NCBI GenBank assembly: GCA_023053575.1 | Contig: JAKZAP010000080.1 | Coordinates: 124,001-188,000 of the forward strand | Reading direction: 5' to 3' | From: Branchinecta lynchi | Taxonomy: Eukaryota > Arthropoda > Branchiopoda > Anostraca > Branchinectidae | DNA: 64,000 nt | In this document: piece by piece, positions 1 through 14,100 of the stretch | Layout of the letters: the number at the start of each line of letters is the position of its first letter | How positions within the stretch are numbered: position 1 is the stretch's first letter | Notes under the pieces: generated by a model | Databases searched by the model: none | Told to the model about the DNA's origin: nothing | The model's input: the letters and a program-made list of their open reading frames with translations, nothing else | Made by a program: the position numbers and the translations under genes

Positions 1-3000
1 TGTGGGAAAACAAACCCTGCGGGAAAACCAGCCTTGTGGGAAAACCAGCCTTGTGGGGAAACAAACCTTTCGGGAAAACCAACCTTGTGGGAAAACAAAC
101 CTTGTGAGAAAACAAACATTGTGGGGAAACAAACCTTGTGGGAAAACCAGCCTTGCCGGAAAACGAACCTTTTGGGAAAACCAACCTTATGGGGAAAGCA
201 ACCCTGCGGGAAAACCAACCTTGTGGGAAAACCAACCTTGTGGGAAAACCAACCTTTTGGGAAAGCGAACCTTTTGGGAAAACCAACACAGTGGGAAAAC
301 AAACCTTGTGGGAAAACAAACCTTGTGGGGAAACAAACCTTGCGGGAAAACTAACCTTGTGGGAAAACAAACCCTGCGGGAAAACCAACCTTGTGGGAAA
401 ACCAACCTTGTGGGGAAACAAACCTTTCGGGAAAACCAACCTTGTGGGAAAACAAACATTGTGTTAAATCAGACCTTGTGGGAAAACTAACCTTGCGGGA
501 AAACCAACCTTGTGGGAAAACCAACCTTATGGGAAAACCAACCTTGCGGGAAAACCAACCTTGGGGGAAAACAAACCTTGTGGGTAAACAAACCTTGTGG
601 GAAAACAAACCTTGTGGGAAAACCAACCTGTGGGAAAACAAACCTTGTGAGAAAACAAACCTTTTGGGAAAACCAACCTTATGGGGAAACAAACCCTGCG
701 GGAAAACCAACCTTGTGGGAAAACCAACCTTGCGGGAAAGCGAACCTTTTGGGAAAACCAACACAGTGGGAAAACAAACCTTGTGGGAAAACAATCCTTG
801 TGGGAAAACAAACCCTGTGGGGAAACAAACCTTGTGGGGAAACAAACCTTGTGGGATAACTAACCTTGTGGGAAAACAAACCTTGCGGGAAAACTAACCT
901 TGTGGGAAAACAAACCCTGCGGGAAAACAAACCTTGTGGGAAAACCAACCTTGTGGGGAAACAAAACTTTCTGGAAAACCAACCTTGGGGCAAAACAAAC
1001 CTTGTGGGAAAACAAACCTTGTGGGAAAACAAACCTTGTGGGAAAACAAACCTTGTGGGAAAACAAACATTGTGAGAAAACAAACCTTGTGGGGAAACAA
1101 ACCTAGTGGGAACACAAACCTTGTGAGAAAACAAACCTTGTGGGAAAACCAACCTTGCGGGAAAGCGAACCTTGCGGGAAAGCGAACCTCTTGGGAAAAC
1201 CAACACAGTGGGAAAACAAACCTTGTGAGAAAACAATCCTTGTGGGAAAACAAACCTTGTGGGGAAACAAACCTTGTGGGGAAACAAACCTTTTGGGAAA
1301 ACTAACCTTGTGGGAAAACAAACCTTGCGGGAAAACTAACCTTGTGGGAAAACAAACCCTGCGGGAAAACCAGCCTTGTGGGAAAACCAACCTTGTGGGG
1401 AAACAAATCTTTCGGGAAAACCAACCTTGTGGGAAAACAAACCTTGTGAGAAAACAAACATTGTGGGGAAACAAACCTTGTGGGAAAACAAACCTTGTGG
1501 GAAAACCAACCTTATGGGGAAAGCAACCCTGCGGGAAAACCAACCTTGTGGGAAAACCAACCTTGTGGGAAAACCAACCTTGTGGGAAAGCGAACCTTTT
1601 GGGAAAACCAACACAGTGGGAAAACAAACCTTGTGGGAAAACAAACCTTGTGGGGAAACAAACCTTGCGGGAAAACTAACCTTGTGGGAAAACAAACCCT
1701 GCGGGAAAACCAACCTTGGGGGAAAACAAAGCTTGTGGGAAAACAAACCTTGTGAGAAAACAAACCTTGTGGGAAAACCAACCTCATGGGGAAAGCAACC
1801 CTGCGGGAAAACCAACCTTGTGGAAAAACCAACCTTGTGGGAAAACCAACCTTGTGGGAAAGCGAACCTAGTGGGAAAACAAACCTTGTGAGAAAACAAA
1901 CCTTGTGGGAAAACCAACCTCATGGGGAAAGCAACCCTGCGGGAAAACCAACCTTGTGGAAAAACCAACCTTGTGGGAAAACCAACCTTGTGGGAAAGCG
2001 AACCTTTTGGGAAAACCAACACAGTGGGAAAACAAACCTTGTGGGAAAACAAACCTTGTGGGGAAACAAACCTTGCGGGAAAACTAACCTTGTGGGAAAA
2101 CAAACCCTGCGGGAAAACCAACCTTGTGGGAAAACCAACCTTGTGGGGAAACAAACCTTTCGGGAAAACCAACCTTGTGGGAAAACAAACCTTGCGGGAA
2201 AACTAACCTTGTGGGAAAACAAACCCTGCGGGAAAACCAACCTTGTGGGAAAACCAACCTTGTGGGAAAACAAACCTTTCGGGAAAACCAACCTTGTGGG
2301 AAAACAAACCTTGCGGGAAAACTAACCTTGTGGGAAAACAAACCCTGCGGGAAAACCAACCTTGTGGGAAAACAAACCTTGTGAGAAAACAAACCTTTTG
2401 GGAAAACCAACCTTATGGGGAAACAAACCCTGCGGGAAAACCAACCTTGTGGGAAAACCAACCTTGCGGGAAAGCGAACCTTTTGGGAAAACCAACACAG
2501 TGGGAAAACAAACCTTGTGGGAAAACAATCCTTGTGGGAAAACAAACCTTGTGGGGAAACAAACCTTGTGGGGAAACAAACCTTGTGGGAAAACTAACCT
2601 TGTGGAAAAACAAACCTTGCGGGAAAACTAACCTTGTGGGAAAACAAACCCTGCGGGAAAACAAACCTTGTGGGAAAACCAACCTTGTGGGGAAACAAAC
2701 CTTTCTGGAAAACCAACCTTGTGGGAAAACAAACCTTGTGGGAAAACAAACCTTGTGGGAAAAAAAAACCTTGTCGGAAAACAAACATTGTGAGAAAACA
2801 AACCTTGTGGGGAAACAAACCTAGTGGGAACACAAACCTTGTGAGAAAACAAACCTTGTGGGAAAACCAACCTTGCGGGAAAGCGAACCTTGCGGGAAAG
2901 CGTACCTCTTGGGAAAACCAACACAGTGGGAAAACAAACCTTGTGAGAAAACAATCCTTGTGGGAAAACAAACCTTGTGAGGAAACAAACCTTGTGGGGA

Positions 3001-3060
3001 AACAAACCTTGTGGGAAAACTAACCTTGTGGGAAAACAAACCTTGCGGGAAAACTAACCT
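1..3060 (+). repeat. HOR family A, copy 1 (about 180 units)
   Basis: The variant pattern at position 1 recurs at 3,061. The offset is 3,060 bp (180 x 17) at the start and 2,941 bp (173 x 17) after about 350, because the second copy lacks seven units (119 bp) just before the TGTGTTAAATCAG marker. Marker units at 457-473 and 3,398-3,414 confirm the 2,941-bp offset. Internally, the CACAGTGGG unit recurs at about 284, 759, 1,201, 1,609, 2,017 and 2,493, a cassette of 24-28 units. A 16-bp unit near 627 (CCTGTGGG) explains the one non-multiple spacing of 475. Confidence 0.85.
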
Positions 3061-6000
3061 TGTGGGAAAACAAACCCTGCGGGAAAACCAGCCTTGTGGG
3101 AAAACCAACCTTGTGGGGAAACAAAGCTTTCGGGAAAACCAACCTTGTGGGAAAACAAACCTTGTGAGAAAACAAACATTGTGGGGAACTAAACCTTGTG
3201 GGAAAACCAGCCTTGCGGGAAAGCGAACCTTTTGAGAAAACCAACCTTATGGGGAAAGCAACCCTGCGGGAAAACCAACCTTGTGGGAAAACCAACCTTG
3301 TGGGAAAACCAACCTTTTGGGAAAGCGAACCTTTTGGGAAAACCAACACAGTGGGAAAACAAACCTTGTGGGAAAACCAACCTTGTGGGAAAACAAACAT
3401 TGTGTTAAATCAGACCTTGTGGGAAAACTAACCTTGCGGGAAAACCAACCTTGTGGGAAAACCAACCTTATGGGAAAACCAACCTTGCGGGAAAACCAAC
3501 CTTGGGGGAAAACAAACCTTGTGGGTAAACAAACCTTGTGGGAAAACAAACCTTGTGGGAAAACCAACCTGTGGAAAAACAAACCTTGTGAGAAAACAAA
3601 CCTTTTGGGAAAACCAACCTTATGGGAAAACAAACCCTGCGGGAAAACCAACCTTGTGGGAAAACCAACCTTGCGGGAAAGCGAACCTTTTGGGAAAACC
3701 AACACAGTGGGAAAACAAACCTTGTGGGAAAACAATCCTTGTGGGAAAACAAACCTTGTGGGGAAACAAACCTTGTGGGGAAACAAACCTTGTGGGAAAA
3801 CTAACCTTGTGGGAAAACAAACCTTGCGGGAAAACTAACCTTGTGGGAAAACAAACCCTGCGGGAAAACAAACCTTGTGGGAAAACCAACCTTGTGGGGA
3901 AACAAAACTTTCTGGAAAACCAACCTTGTGGCAAAACAAACCTTGTGGGAAAACAAACCTTGTGGGAAAACAAACCTTGTGGGAAAACAAACCTTGTGGG
4001 AAAACAAACATTGTGAGAAAACAAACCTTGTGGGGAAACAAACCTAGTGGGAACACAAACCTTGTGAGAAAACAAACCTTGTGGGAAAACCAACCTTGCG
4101 GGAAAGCGAACCTTGCGGGAAAGCGAACCTCTTGGGAAAACCAACACAGTGGGAAAACAAACCTTGTGAGAAAACAATCCTTGTGGGAAAACAAACCTTG
4201 TGGGGAAACAAACCTTGTGGGGAAACAAACCTTGTGGGAAAACTAACCTTGTGGGAAAACAAACCTTGCGGGAAAACTAACCTTGTGGGAAAACAAACCC
4301 TGCGGGAAAACCAGCCTTGTGGGAAAACCAACCTTGTGGGGAAACAAATCTTTCGGGAAAACCAACCTTGTGGGAAAACAAACCTTGTGAGAAAACAAAC
4401 ATTGTGGGGAAACAAACCTTGTGGGAAAACAAACCTTGTGGGAAAACCAACCTTATGGGGAAAGCAACCCTGCGGGAAAACCAACCTTGTGGGAAAACCA
4501 ACCTTGTGGGAAAACCAACCTTGTGGGAAAGCGAACCTTTTGGGAAAACCAACACAGTGGGAAAACAAACCTTGTGGGAAAACAAACCTTGTGGGGAAAC
4601 AAACCTTGCGGGAAAACTAACCTTGTGGGAAAACAAACCCTGCGGGAAACCAACCTTGGGGGAAAACAAAGCTTGTGGGAAAACAAACCTTGTGAGAAAA
4701 CAAACCTTGTGGGAAAACCAACCTCATGGGGAAAGCAACCCTGCGGGAAAACCAACCTTGTGGAAAAACCAACCTTGTGGGAAAACCAACCTTGTGGGAA
4801 AGCGAACCTAGTGGGAAAACAAACCTTGTGAGAAAACAAACCTTGTGGGAAAACCAACCTCATGGGGAAAGCAACCCTGCGGGAAAACCAACCTTGTGGA
4901 AAAACCAACCTTGTGGGAAAACCAACCTTGTGGGAAAGCGAACCTTTTGGGAAAACCAACACAGTGGGAAAACAAACCTTGTGGGAAAACAAACCTTGTG
5001 GGGAAACAAACCTTGCGGGAAAACTAACCTTGTGGGAAAACAAACCCTGCGGGAAAACCAACCTTGTGGGAAAACCAACCTTGTGGGGAAACAAACCTTT
5101 CGGGAAAACCAACCTTGTGGGAAAACAAACCTTGCGGGAAAACTAACCTTGTGGGAAAACAAACCCTGCGGGAAAACCAACCTTGTGGGAAAACCAACCT
5201 TGTGGGAAAACAAACCTTTCGGGAAAACCAACCTTGTGGGAAAACAAACCTTGCGGGAAAACTAACCTTGTGGGAAAACAAACCCTGCGGGAAAACCAAC
5301 CTTGTGGGAAAACCAACCTTGTGGGGAAACAAACCTTTCGGGAAAACCAACCTTGTGGGTAAACAAACCTTGTGGGAAAACAAACCTTGTGGGAAAACCA
5401 ACCTAGTGGGAAAACAAACCTTGTGAGAAAACAAACCTTTTGGGAAAACCAACCTTATGGGGAAACAAACCCTGCGGGAAAACCAACCTTGTGGGAAAAC
5501 CAACCTTGCGGGAAAGCGAACCTTTTGGGAAAACCAACACAGTGGGAAAACAAACCTTGTGGGAAAACAATCCTTGTGGGAAAACAAACCTTGTGGGGAA
5601 ACAAACCTTGTGGGGAAACAAACCTTGTGGGAAAACTAACCTTGTGGGAAAACAAACCTTGCGGGAAAACTAACCTTGTGGGAAAACAAACCCTGCGGGA
5701 AAACAAACCTTGTGGGAAAACCAACCTTGTGGGGAAACAAACCTTTCTGGAAAACCAACCTTGTGGGAAAACAAACCTTGTGGGAAAACAAACCTTGTGG
5801 GAAAAAAAAACCTTGTCGGAAAACAAACATTGTGAGAAAACAAACCTTGTGGGGAAACAAACCTAGTGGGAACACAAACCTTGTGAGAAAACAAACCTTG
5901 TGGGAAAACCAACCTTGCGGGAAAGCGAACCTTGCGGGAAAGCGAACCTCTTGGGAAAACCAACACAGTGGGAAAACAAACCTTGTGAGAAAACAATCCT

Positions 6001-6102
6001 TGTGGGAAAACAAACCTTGTGGGGAAACAAACCTTGTGGGGAAACAAACCTTGTGGGAAAACTAACCTTGTGGGAAAACAAACCTTGCGGGAAAACTAAC
6101 CT
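3061..6102 (+). repeat. HOR family A, copy 2
   Basis: Near-identical to 1-3,060, apart from the loss of seven units early in the copy, a single-base deletion near 4,650 (GCGGGAAACC) and a gain of 102 bp (six units) around 5,280-5,400. These give a net offset of 3,042 bp to the next copy. Length changes are whole multiples of 17 bp except for the point deletion, as expected if units are gained and lost by in-register slippage or unequal exchange. Confidence 0.82.
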
Positions 6103-6560
6103 TGTGGGAAAACAAACCCTGCGGGAAAACCAGCCTTGTGGGAAAACCAACCTTGTGGGGAAACAAAGCTTTCGGGAAAACCAACCTTGTGGGAAAACAA
6201 ACCTTGTGAGAAAACAAACATTGTGGGGAACTAAACCTTGTGGGAAAACCAGCCTTGCGGGAAAGCGAACCTTTTGAGAAAACCAACCTTATGGGGAAAG
6301 CAACCCTGCGGGAAAACCAACCTTGTGGGAAAACCAACCTTGTGGGAAAACCAACCTTTTGGGAAAGCGAACCTTTTGGGAAAACCAACACAGTGGGAAA
6401 ACAAACCTTGTGGGAAAACAAACCTTGTGGGGAAACAAACCTTGCGGGAAAACTAACCTTTTGGGAAAACAAACCCTGCGGGAAAACCAACCTTGTGGGA
6501 AAACCAACCTTCTGGGGAAACAAACCTTTCGGGAAAACCAACCTTGTGGGAAAACAAACC
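6103..6560 (+). repeat. HOR family A, truncated copy 3
   Basis: The pattern of 3,061 onwards starts again at 6,103, including the rare CAAAGCTTTCGG and GGGGAACTAAACC variants. It follows family A to about 6,560, then departs into a different variant order. The third copy therefore breaks off after some 27 units. Confidence 0.75.
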
Positions 6561-7560
6561 TTGTGGGAAAACAAACCTTGTGGGGAAACAAACCTTGTGG
6601 GAAAACCAACCTTTCGGGAAAGCGAAGCTTTCGGGAAAACCAACACAGTGGGAAAACAAACCTTGTGGGTAAACCAACCTTGCGGGAAAACCAACCTTGG
6701 GGGAAAACAAAGCTTGTGGGAAAACAAACCTTGTGGGAAAACCAACCTAGTGGGAAAAACAACCTTGGGGGAAAACAAAGCTTGTGGGAAAACAAACCTT
6801 GTGGGAAAACCAACCTAGTGGGAAAAACAACCTAGTGGGAAAACAAACCTTGTGAGAAAACAAACCTTGTGGGAAAACCAACCTTATGGGGAAAGCAAGT
6901 CTGCGGGAAAACCAACCTTGTGGGAAAACCAACCTTGCGGGAAAACCAACCTTGGGGGAAAACAAACCTTGTGGGAAAACAAACCTTATGGGGAAACAAA
7001 CCTAGTGGGAAAACAAACCTTGTGAGAAAACAATCCTTGTGGGAAAACAAACCCTGCGGGAAAACCAACCTTGTGGGAAAACCAACCTTGTGGGGAAACA
7101 AACCTTTCGGGAAAACAAACCTTGTGGGAAAACAAACCTTGTGGGAAAACAAACCTTTTGGGGAAACAAACCTTGTTGGAAAACCAACCTTGCGGGAAAG
7201 CGAACCTTTTGGGAAAACCAACAAAGTGGGAAAACAAACCTTGTGGGAAAACCAACCTTGCGGGAAAACCAACCTTGGGGGAAAACAAAGCTTGTGGGAA
7301 AACAAACCTTGTGGGAAAGCGAACCTTGCGGGAAAGCGAACCTTTTGGGAAAACCAACACAGTGGGAAAACAAACCTTGTGAGAAAACAATCCTTGTGGG
7401 AAAACAAACCTTGTGGGGAAACAAACCTTGTGGGGAAACAAACCTTGTGGGAAAACTAACCTTGTGGGAAAACAAACCTTGTGGGAAAACTAACCTTGTG
7501 GGAAAACAAACCTTGCGGGAAAACTAACCTTGTGAGAAAACAATCCTTGTGGGAAAACAA
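6561..7560 (+). repeat. Transitional satellite segment between HOR families
   Basis: Only 17-bp units are present. The segment introduces the CTAGTGGGAAAAACAAC and CTTGGGGGAAAACAAAGC variants that are common further right. A 68-bp (four-unit) tandem duplication of the GGGGGAAAACAAAGCTT cluster is visible, with starts at about 6,695 and 6,763. No gene or other feature. Confidence 0.8.
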
Positions 7561-10500
7561 ACCCTGCGGGAAAACCAACCTTGTGGGAAAACCAACCTTG
7601 TGGGGAAACAAACCTTTCGGGGAAACAAACCTTGTGGGAAAACAAACCTTGTGGGAAAACAAACCTTTTGGGGAAACAAACCTTGTTGGAAAACCAACCT
7701 TGCGGGAAAGCGAACCTTTCGGGAAAACCAACCTTGTGGGAAAACAAACCTTGTGAGAAAAAAAACATTGTGGGGAAACAAACCTTGTGGGAAAACCAGC
7801 CTTGCGGGAAAGCGAACCTTTTGGGAAAACCAACACAGTGGGAAAACAAACCTTGTGGGAAAACGAACCTTGCGGGAAAACCAACCTTGGGGGAAAACAA
7901 AGCTTGTGGGAAAACAAACCTTTTCGGAAAACCAACCTAGTGGGAAAAACAACCTAGTGGGAAAACAAACCCTTGTGAGAAAACAAACCTTGTGGGAAAA
8001 CCAACCTTATGGGGAAAGCAACCCTGCGGGAAAACCAACCTTGTGGGAAAACCAACCTTGTGGGAAAACGAACCTTGTGGGAAAGCGAACCTTTTGGGAA
8101 AACCAACACAGTGGGAAAACAAACCTTGTGGGAAAACCAACCTTGCGGGAAAACCAACCTTGGGGGAAAACAAACCTTGTGGGAAAACAAACCTTGTGGG
8201 GAAACAAACCTAGTGGGAAAACAAAATTTGTGAGAAAACAATCCTTGTGGGAAAACAAACCTTGTGGGGAAACAAACCTTGCGGAAAAACTAACCTTGTG
8301 GGAAAACAAACCCTGCGGGAAAACCAACCTTGTGGGAAAACCAACCTTGTGGGGAAACAAACCTTTCGCGAAAACCAACCTTGTGGGAAAACAAACCTTG
8401 TGGGAAAACAAACCTTGTGGGGAAACAAACCTTGTGGGAAAACCAACCTTGCGGGAAAGCGAACCTTTTGGGAAAACCAACAAAGTGGGAAAACAAACCT
8501 TGTGGGAAAACCAACCTTGCGGGAAAACCAACCTTGGGGGAAAACAAAGCTTGTGGGAAAACAAACCTTGTGGGAAGACCAACCTAGTGGCAAACACAAC
8601 CTAGTGGGAAAACAAACCTTATGGGGAAAGCAACCCTGCGGGAAAACCAACCTTGTGGGAAAACCAACCTTGTGGGAAAGCGAACCTTTTGGGAAAACCA
8701 ACACAGTGGGAAAACAAACCTTGTGGGAAAACCAACCTTGCGGGAAAACCAACCTTGGGGGAAAACAAACCTTGTGGGAAAACAAACCTTGTGGGGAAAC
8801 AAACCTTGTGGGGAAACAAACCTTGTGGGAAAACTAACCTTGTGGGAAAACAAACCTTGTGGGAAAACCAACCTTGTGGGAAAGCGAACCTTTTGGGAAA
8901 ACCAACACAGTGGGAAAACAAACCTTGTGGGAAAACAAACCTTGTGGGGAAACAAACCTTGCGGGAAAACTAACCTTGTGGGAAAACAAACCCTGCGGGA
9001 AAACCAACCTTGTGGGAAAACCAACCTTGTGGGGAAACAAACCTTTCGGGAAAACCAACCTTGTGGGAAAACAAACCTTGTGGGAAAACAAACCTTGTGG
9101 GGAAACAAACCTTAAGGGAAAACTAACCTTGTGGGAAAACAAACCCTGCGGGAAAACCAACCTTGTGGGAAAACCCACCTTGTGGGGAAACAAACCTTTC
9201 GGGAAAACCAACCTTGTGGGAAAACAAACCTTTTGGGTAAACCAACCTTGCGGGAAAACCAACCTTGTGGGAAAACAAACCTTTTCGGAAAACCAACCTA
9301 GTGGGAAAAACAACCTAGTGGGAAAACAAACCTTGTGAGAAAACAAACCTTGTGGGAAAACCAACCTTATGGGGAAAGCAACCCTGCGGGAAAACCAACC
9401 TTGTGGGAAAACCAACCTTGTGGGAAAACTAACCTTGTGGGAAAACAAACCCTGCGGGAAAACCAACCTTGTGGGAAAACCAACCTTGTGGAAACAAACC
9501 TTGTGGGAAAACTAACCTTGTGGGAAAACAAACCTTGCGGGAAAACTAACCTTGTGGGAAAACAAACCCTGCGGGAAAACCAACCTTGTGGGAAAACCAA
9601 CCTTGTGGGGAAACAAACCTTTCGGGAAAACCAACCTTGTGGGAAAACAAACCTTGTGGGAAAACAAACCTTGTGGGAAAACAAACCTTATGGGGAAAGC
9701 AACCTTGCGGGAAAACCAACCTTGTGGGAAAACAAACCTTGTGGGAAAACAAACCTTGTGGGAAAACAAACCTTAAGGGAAAACAAACCTTATGGGAAAA
9801 CAAACCTTGTGGGGAAACAAACCTTGTGGGAAAACCAACCTTGCGGGAAATCGAACCTTTTGGGAAAACCAAAACAGTGGGAAAACAAACCTTGTGGGAA
9901 AACCAACCTTGCGGGAAAACCAACCTTGGGTGAAAAAAAAGCTTGTGGGAAAACAAACCTTGTGGGAAAACCAACCTAGTGGGAAAAACAACCTAGTGGG
10001 AAAACAAACCTTGTGAGGAAACAAACCTTGTGGGGAAACAAACCTAGTGGGAACACAAACCTTGTGAGAAAACAAACCTTGTGGGAAAACCAACCTTGCG
10101 GGAAAGCGAACCTTGCGGGAAAGCGAACCTCTTGGGAAAACCAACACAGTGGGAAAACAAACCTTGTGAGAAAACAATCCTTGTGGGAAAACAAACCTTG
10201 TGGGGAAACAAACCTTGTGGGGAAACAAACCTTGTGGGAAAACTAACCTTGTGGGAAAACAAACCTTGCGGGAGAACTAACCTTGTGGGAAAACAAACCC
10301 TGCGGGAAAACCAGCCTTGTGGGAAAACCAACCTTGTGGGGAAACAAACCTTTCGGGAAAACCAACCTTGTGGGAAAACAAACCTTGTGAGACCCTTGTG
10401 GGAAAACAAATCTTGTGGGGAAACAAACCTTGTGGGGAAACAAACCTTGTGGGAAAACAAACCTTGTGAGAAAACAAACCTTGTGGGGAAACAAACCTAG

Positions 10501-11174
10501 TGGGAAAACAAACCTTGTGAGAAAACAAACCTTGTGGGAAAACCAACCTTGCGGGAAAGCGAACCTTGCGGGAAAGCGAACCTCTTGGGAAAACCAACAC
10601 AGTGGGAAAACCAACCTTGTGGGGAAACAAACCTTTCTGGAAAACCAACCTTGTGGCAAAACAAACCTTGTGGGAAAACAAACCTTGTGGGAAAACAAAC
10701 CTTGTGGGAAAACAAACCTTGTGAGAAAACAAACCTTGTGGGGAAACAAACCTAGTGGGAAAACAAACCTTGTGAGAAAACAAACCTTGTGGGAAAACCA
10801 ACCTTGCGGGAAAGCGAACCTTGCGGGAAAGCGAACCTCTTGGGAAAACCAACACACTGGGAAAACAAACCTTGTGAGAAAACAATTCTTGTGGGAAAAC
10901 AAACCTTGTGGGGAAACAAACCTTGCGGGAAAACTAACCTTGTGGGAAAACAAACCCTGCGGGAAAACCAACCTTGTGGGAAAACCAACCTTGTGGGAAA
11001 ACAAACCTTTTGGGAAAACCAACAAAGTGGGAAAACAAACCTTGTGGGAAAACCAACCTTGCGGGAAAACCAACCTTGGGGGAAAACAAAGCTTGTGGGA
11101 AAACAAACCTTGTGGGAAGACCAACCTAGTGGCAAACACAACCTAGTGGGAAAACAAACCTTATGGGGAAAGCA
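7561..11174 (+). repeat. HOR family B, copy 1 (3,614 bp)
   Basis: Repeats at 11,175 with an offset of 3,614-3,615 bp. The length is not a multiple of 17, and the departure can be accounted for: 213 units with one extra C near 7,971 (+1), a 15-bp unit at 9,484-9,498 (-2) and an 11-bp unit at 10,383-10,393 (-6) give 3,614. The second copy has one more A near 11,550, giving 3,615. These shared indels are strong evidence that the two blocks are copies of one ancestor. Confidence 0.9.
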
Positions 11175-14100
11175 ACCCTGCGGGAAAACCAACCTTGTGG
11201 GAAAACCAACCTTGTGGGGAAACAAACCTTTCGGGGAAACAAACCTTGTGGGAAAACAAACCTTGTGGGAAAACAAACCTTTTGGGGAAACAAACCTTGT
11301 TGGAAAACCAACCTTGCGGGAAAGCGAACCTTTCGGGAAAACCAACCTTGTGGGAAAACAAACCTTGTGAGAAAAAAAACATTGTGGGGAAACAAACCTT
11401 GTGGGAAAACCAGCCTTGCGGGAAAGCGAACCTTTTGGGAAAACCAACACAGTGGGAAAACAAACCTTGTGGGAAAACGAACCTTGCGGGAAAACCAACC
11501 TTGGGGGAAAACAAAGCTTGTGGGAAAACAAACCTTTTCGGAAAACCAACCTAGTGGGAAAAAACAACCTAGTGGGAAAACAAACCCTTGTGAGAAAACA
11601 AACCTTGTGGGAAAACCAACCTTATGGGGAAAGCAACCCTGCGGGAAAACCAACCTTGTGGGAAAACCAACCTTGTGGGAAAACGAACCTTGTGGGAAAG
11701 CGAACCTTTTGGGAAAACCAACACAGTGGGAAAACAAACCTTGTGGGAAAACCAACCTTGCGGGAAAACCAACCTTGGGGGAAAACAAACCTTGTGGGAA
11801 AACAAACCTTGTGGGGAAACAAACCTAGTGGGAAAACAAAATTTGTGAGAAAACAATCCTTGTGGGAAAACAAACCTTGTGGGGAAACAAACCTTGCGGA
11901 AAAACTAACCTTGTGGGAAAACAAACCCTGCGGGAAAACCAACCTTGTGGGAAAACCAACCTTGTGGGGAAACAAACCTTTCGCGAAAACCAACCTTGTG
12001 GGAAAACAAACCTTGTGGGAAAACAAACCTTGTGGGGAAACAAACCTTGTGGGAAAACCAACCTTGCGGGAAAGCGAACCTTTTGGGAAAACCAACAAAG
12101 TGGGAAAACAAACCTTGTGGGAAAACCAACCTTGCGGGAAAACCAACCTTGGGGGAAAACAAAGCTTGTGGGAAAACAAACCTTGTGGGAAGACCAACCT
12201 AGTGGCAAACACAACCTAGTGGGAAAACAAACCTTATGGGGAAAGCAACCCTGCGGGAAAACCAACCTTGTGGGAAAACCAACCTTGTGGGAAAGCGAAC
12301 CTTTTGGGAAAACCAACACAGTGGGAAAACAAACCTTGTGGGAAAACCAACCTTGCGGGAAAACCAACCTTGGGGGAAAACAAACCTTGTGGGAAAACAA
12401 ACCTTGTGGGGAAACAAACCTTGTGGGGAAACAAACCTTGTGGGAAAACTAACCTTGTGGGAAAACAAACCTTGTGGGAAAACCAACCTTGTGGGAAAGC
12501 GAACCTTTTGGGAAAACCAACACAGTGGGAAAACAAACCTTGTGGGAAAACAAACCTTGTGGGGAAACAAACCTTGCGGGAAAACTAACCTTGTGGGAAA
12601 ACAAACCCTGCGGGAAAACCAACCTTGTGGGAAAACCAACCTTGTGGGGAAACAAACCTTTCGGGAAAACCAACCTTGTGGGAAAACAAACCTTGTGGGA
12701 AAACAAACCTTGTGGGGAAACAAACCTTAAGGGAAAACTAACCTTGTGGGAAAACAAACCCTGCGGGAAAACCAACCTTGTGGGAAAACCCACCTTGTGG
12801 GGAAACAAACCTTTCGGGAAAACCAACCTTGTGGGAAAACAAACCTTTTGGGTAAACCAACCTTGCGGGAAAACCAACCTTGTGGGAAAACAAACCTTTT
12901 CGGAAAACCAACCTAGTGGGAAAAACAACCTAGTGGGAAAACAAACCTTGTGAGAAAACAAACCTTGTGGGAAAACCAACCTTATGGGGAAAGCAACCCT
13001 GCGGGAAAACCAACCTTGTGGGAAAACCAACCTTGTGGGAAAACTAACCTTGTGGGAAAACAAACCCTGCGGGAAAACCAACCTTGTGGGAAAACCAACC
13101 TTGTGGAAACAAACCTTGTGGGAAAACTAACCTTGTGGGAAAACAAACCTTGCGGGAAAACTAACCTTGTGGGAAAACAAACCCTGCGGGAAAACCAACC
13201 TTGTGGGAAAACCAACCTTGTGGGGAAACAAACCTTTCGGGAAAACCAACCTTGTGGGAAAACAAACCTTGTGGGAAAACAAACCTTGTGGGAAAACAAA
13301 CCTTATGGGGAAAGCAACCTTGCGGGAAAACCAACCTTGTGGGAAAACAAACCTTGTGGGAAAACAAACCTTGTGGGAAAACAAACCTTAAGGGAAAACA
13401 AACCTTATGGGAAAACAAACCTTGTGGGGAAACAAACCTTGTGGGAAAACCAACCTTGCGGGAAATCGAACCTTTTGGGAAAACCAAAACAGTGGGAAAA
13501 CAAACCTTGTGGGAAAACCAACCTTGCGGGAAAACCAACCTTGGGTGAAAAAAAAGCTTGTGGGAAAACAAACCTTGTGGGAAAACCAACCTAGTGGGAA
13601 AAACAACCTAGTGGGAAAACAAACCTTGTGAGGAAACAAACCTTGTGGGGAAACAAACCTAGTGGGAACACAAACCTTGTGAGAAAACAAACCTTGTGGG
13701 AAAACCAACCTTGCGGGAAAGCGAACCTTGCGGGAAAGCGAACCTCTTGGGAAAACCAACACAGTGGGAAAACAAACCTTGTGAGAAAACAATCCTTGTG
13801 GGAAAACAAACCTTGTGGGGAAACAAACCTTGTGGGGAAACAAACCTTGTGGGAAAACTAACCTTGTGGGAAAACAAACCTTGCGGGAGAACTAACCTTG
13901 TGGGAAAACAAACCCTGCGGGAAAACCAGCCTTGTGGGAAAACCAACCTTGTGGGGAAACAAACCTTTCGGGAAAACCAACCTTGTGGGAAAACAAACCT
14001 TGTGAGACCCTTGTGGGAAAACAAATCTTGTGGGGAAACAAACCTTGTGGGGAAACAAACCTTGTGGGAAAACAAACCTTGTGAGAAAACAAACCTTGTG

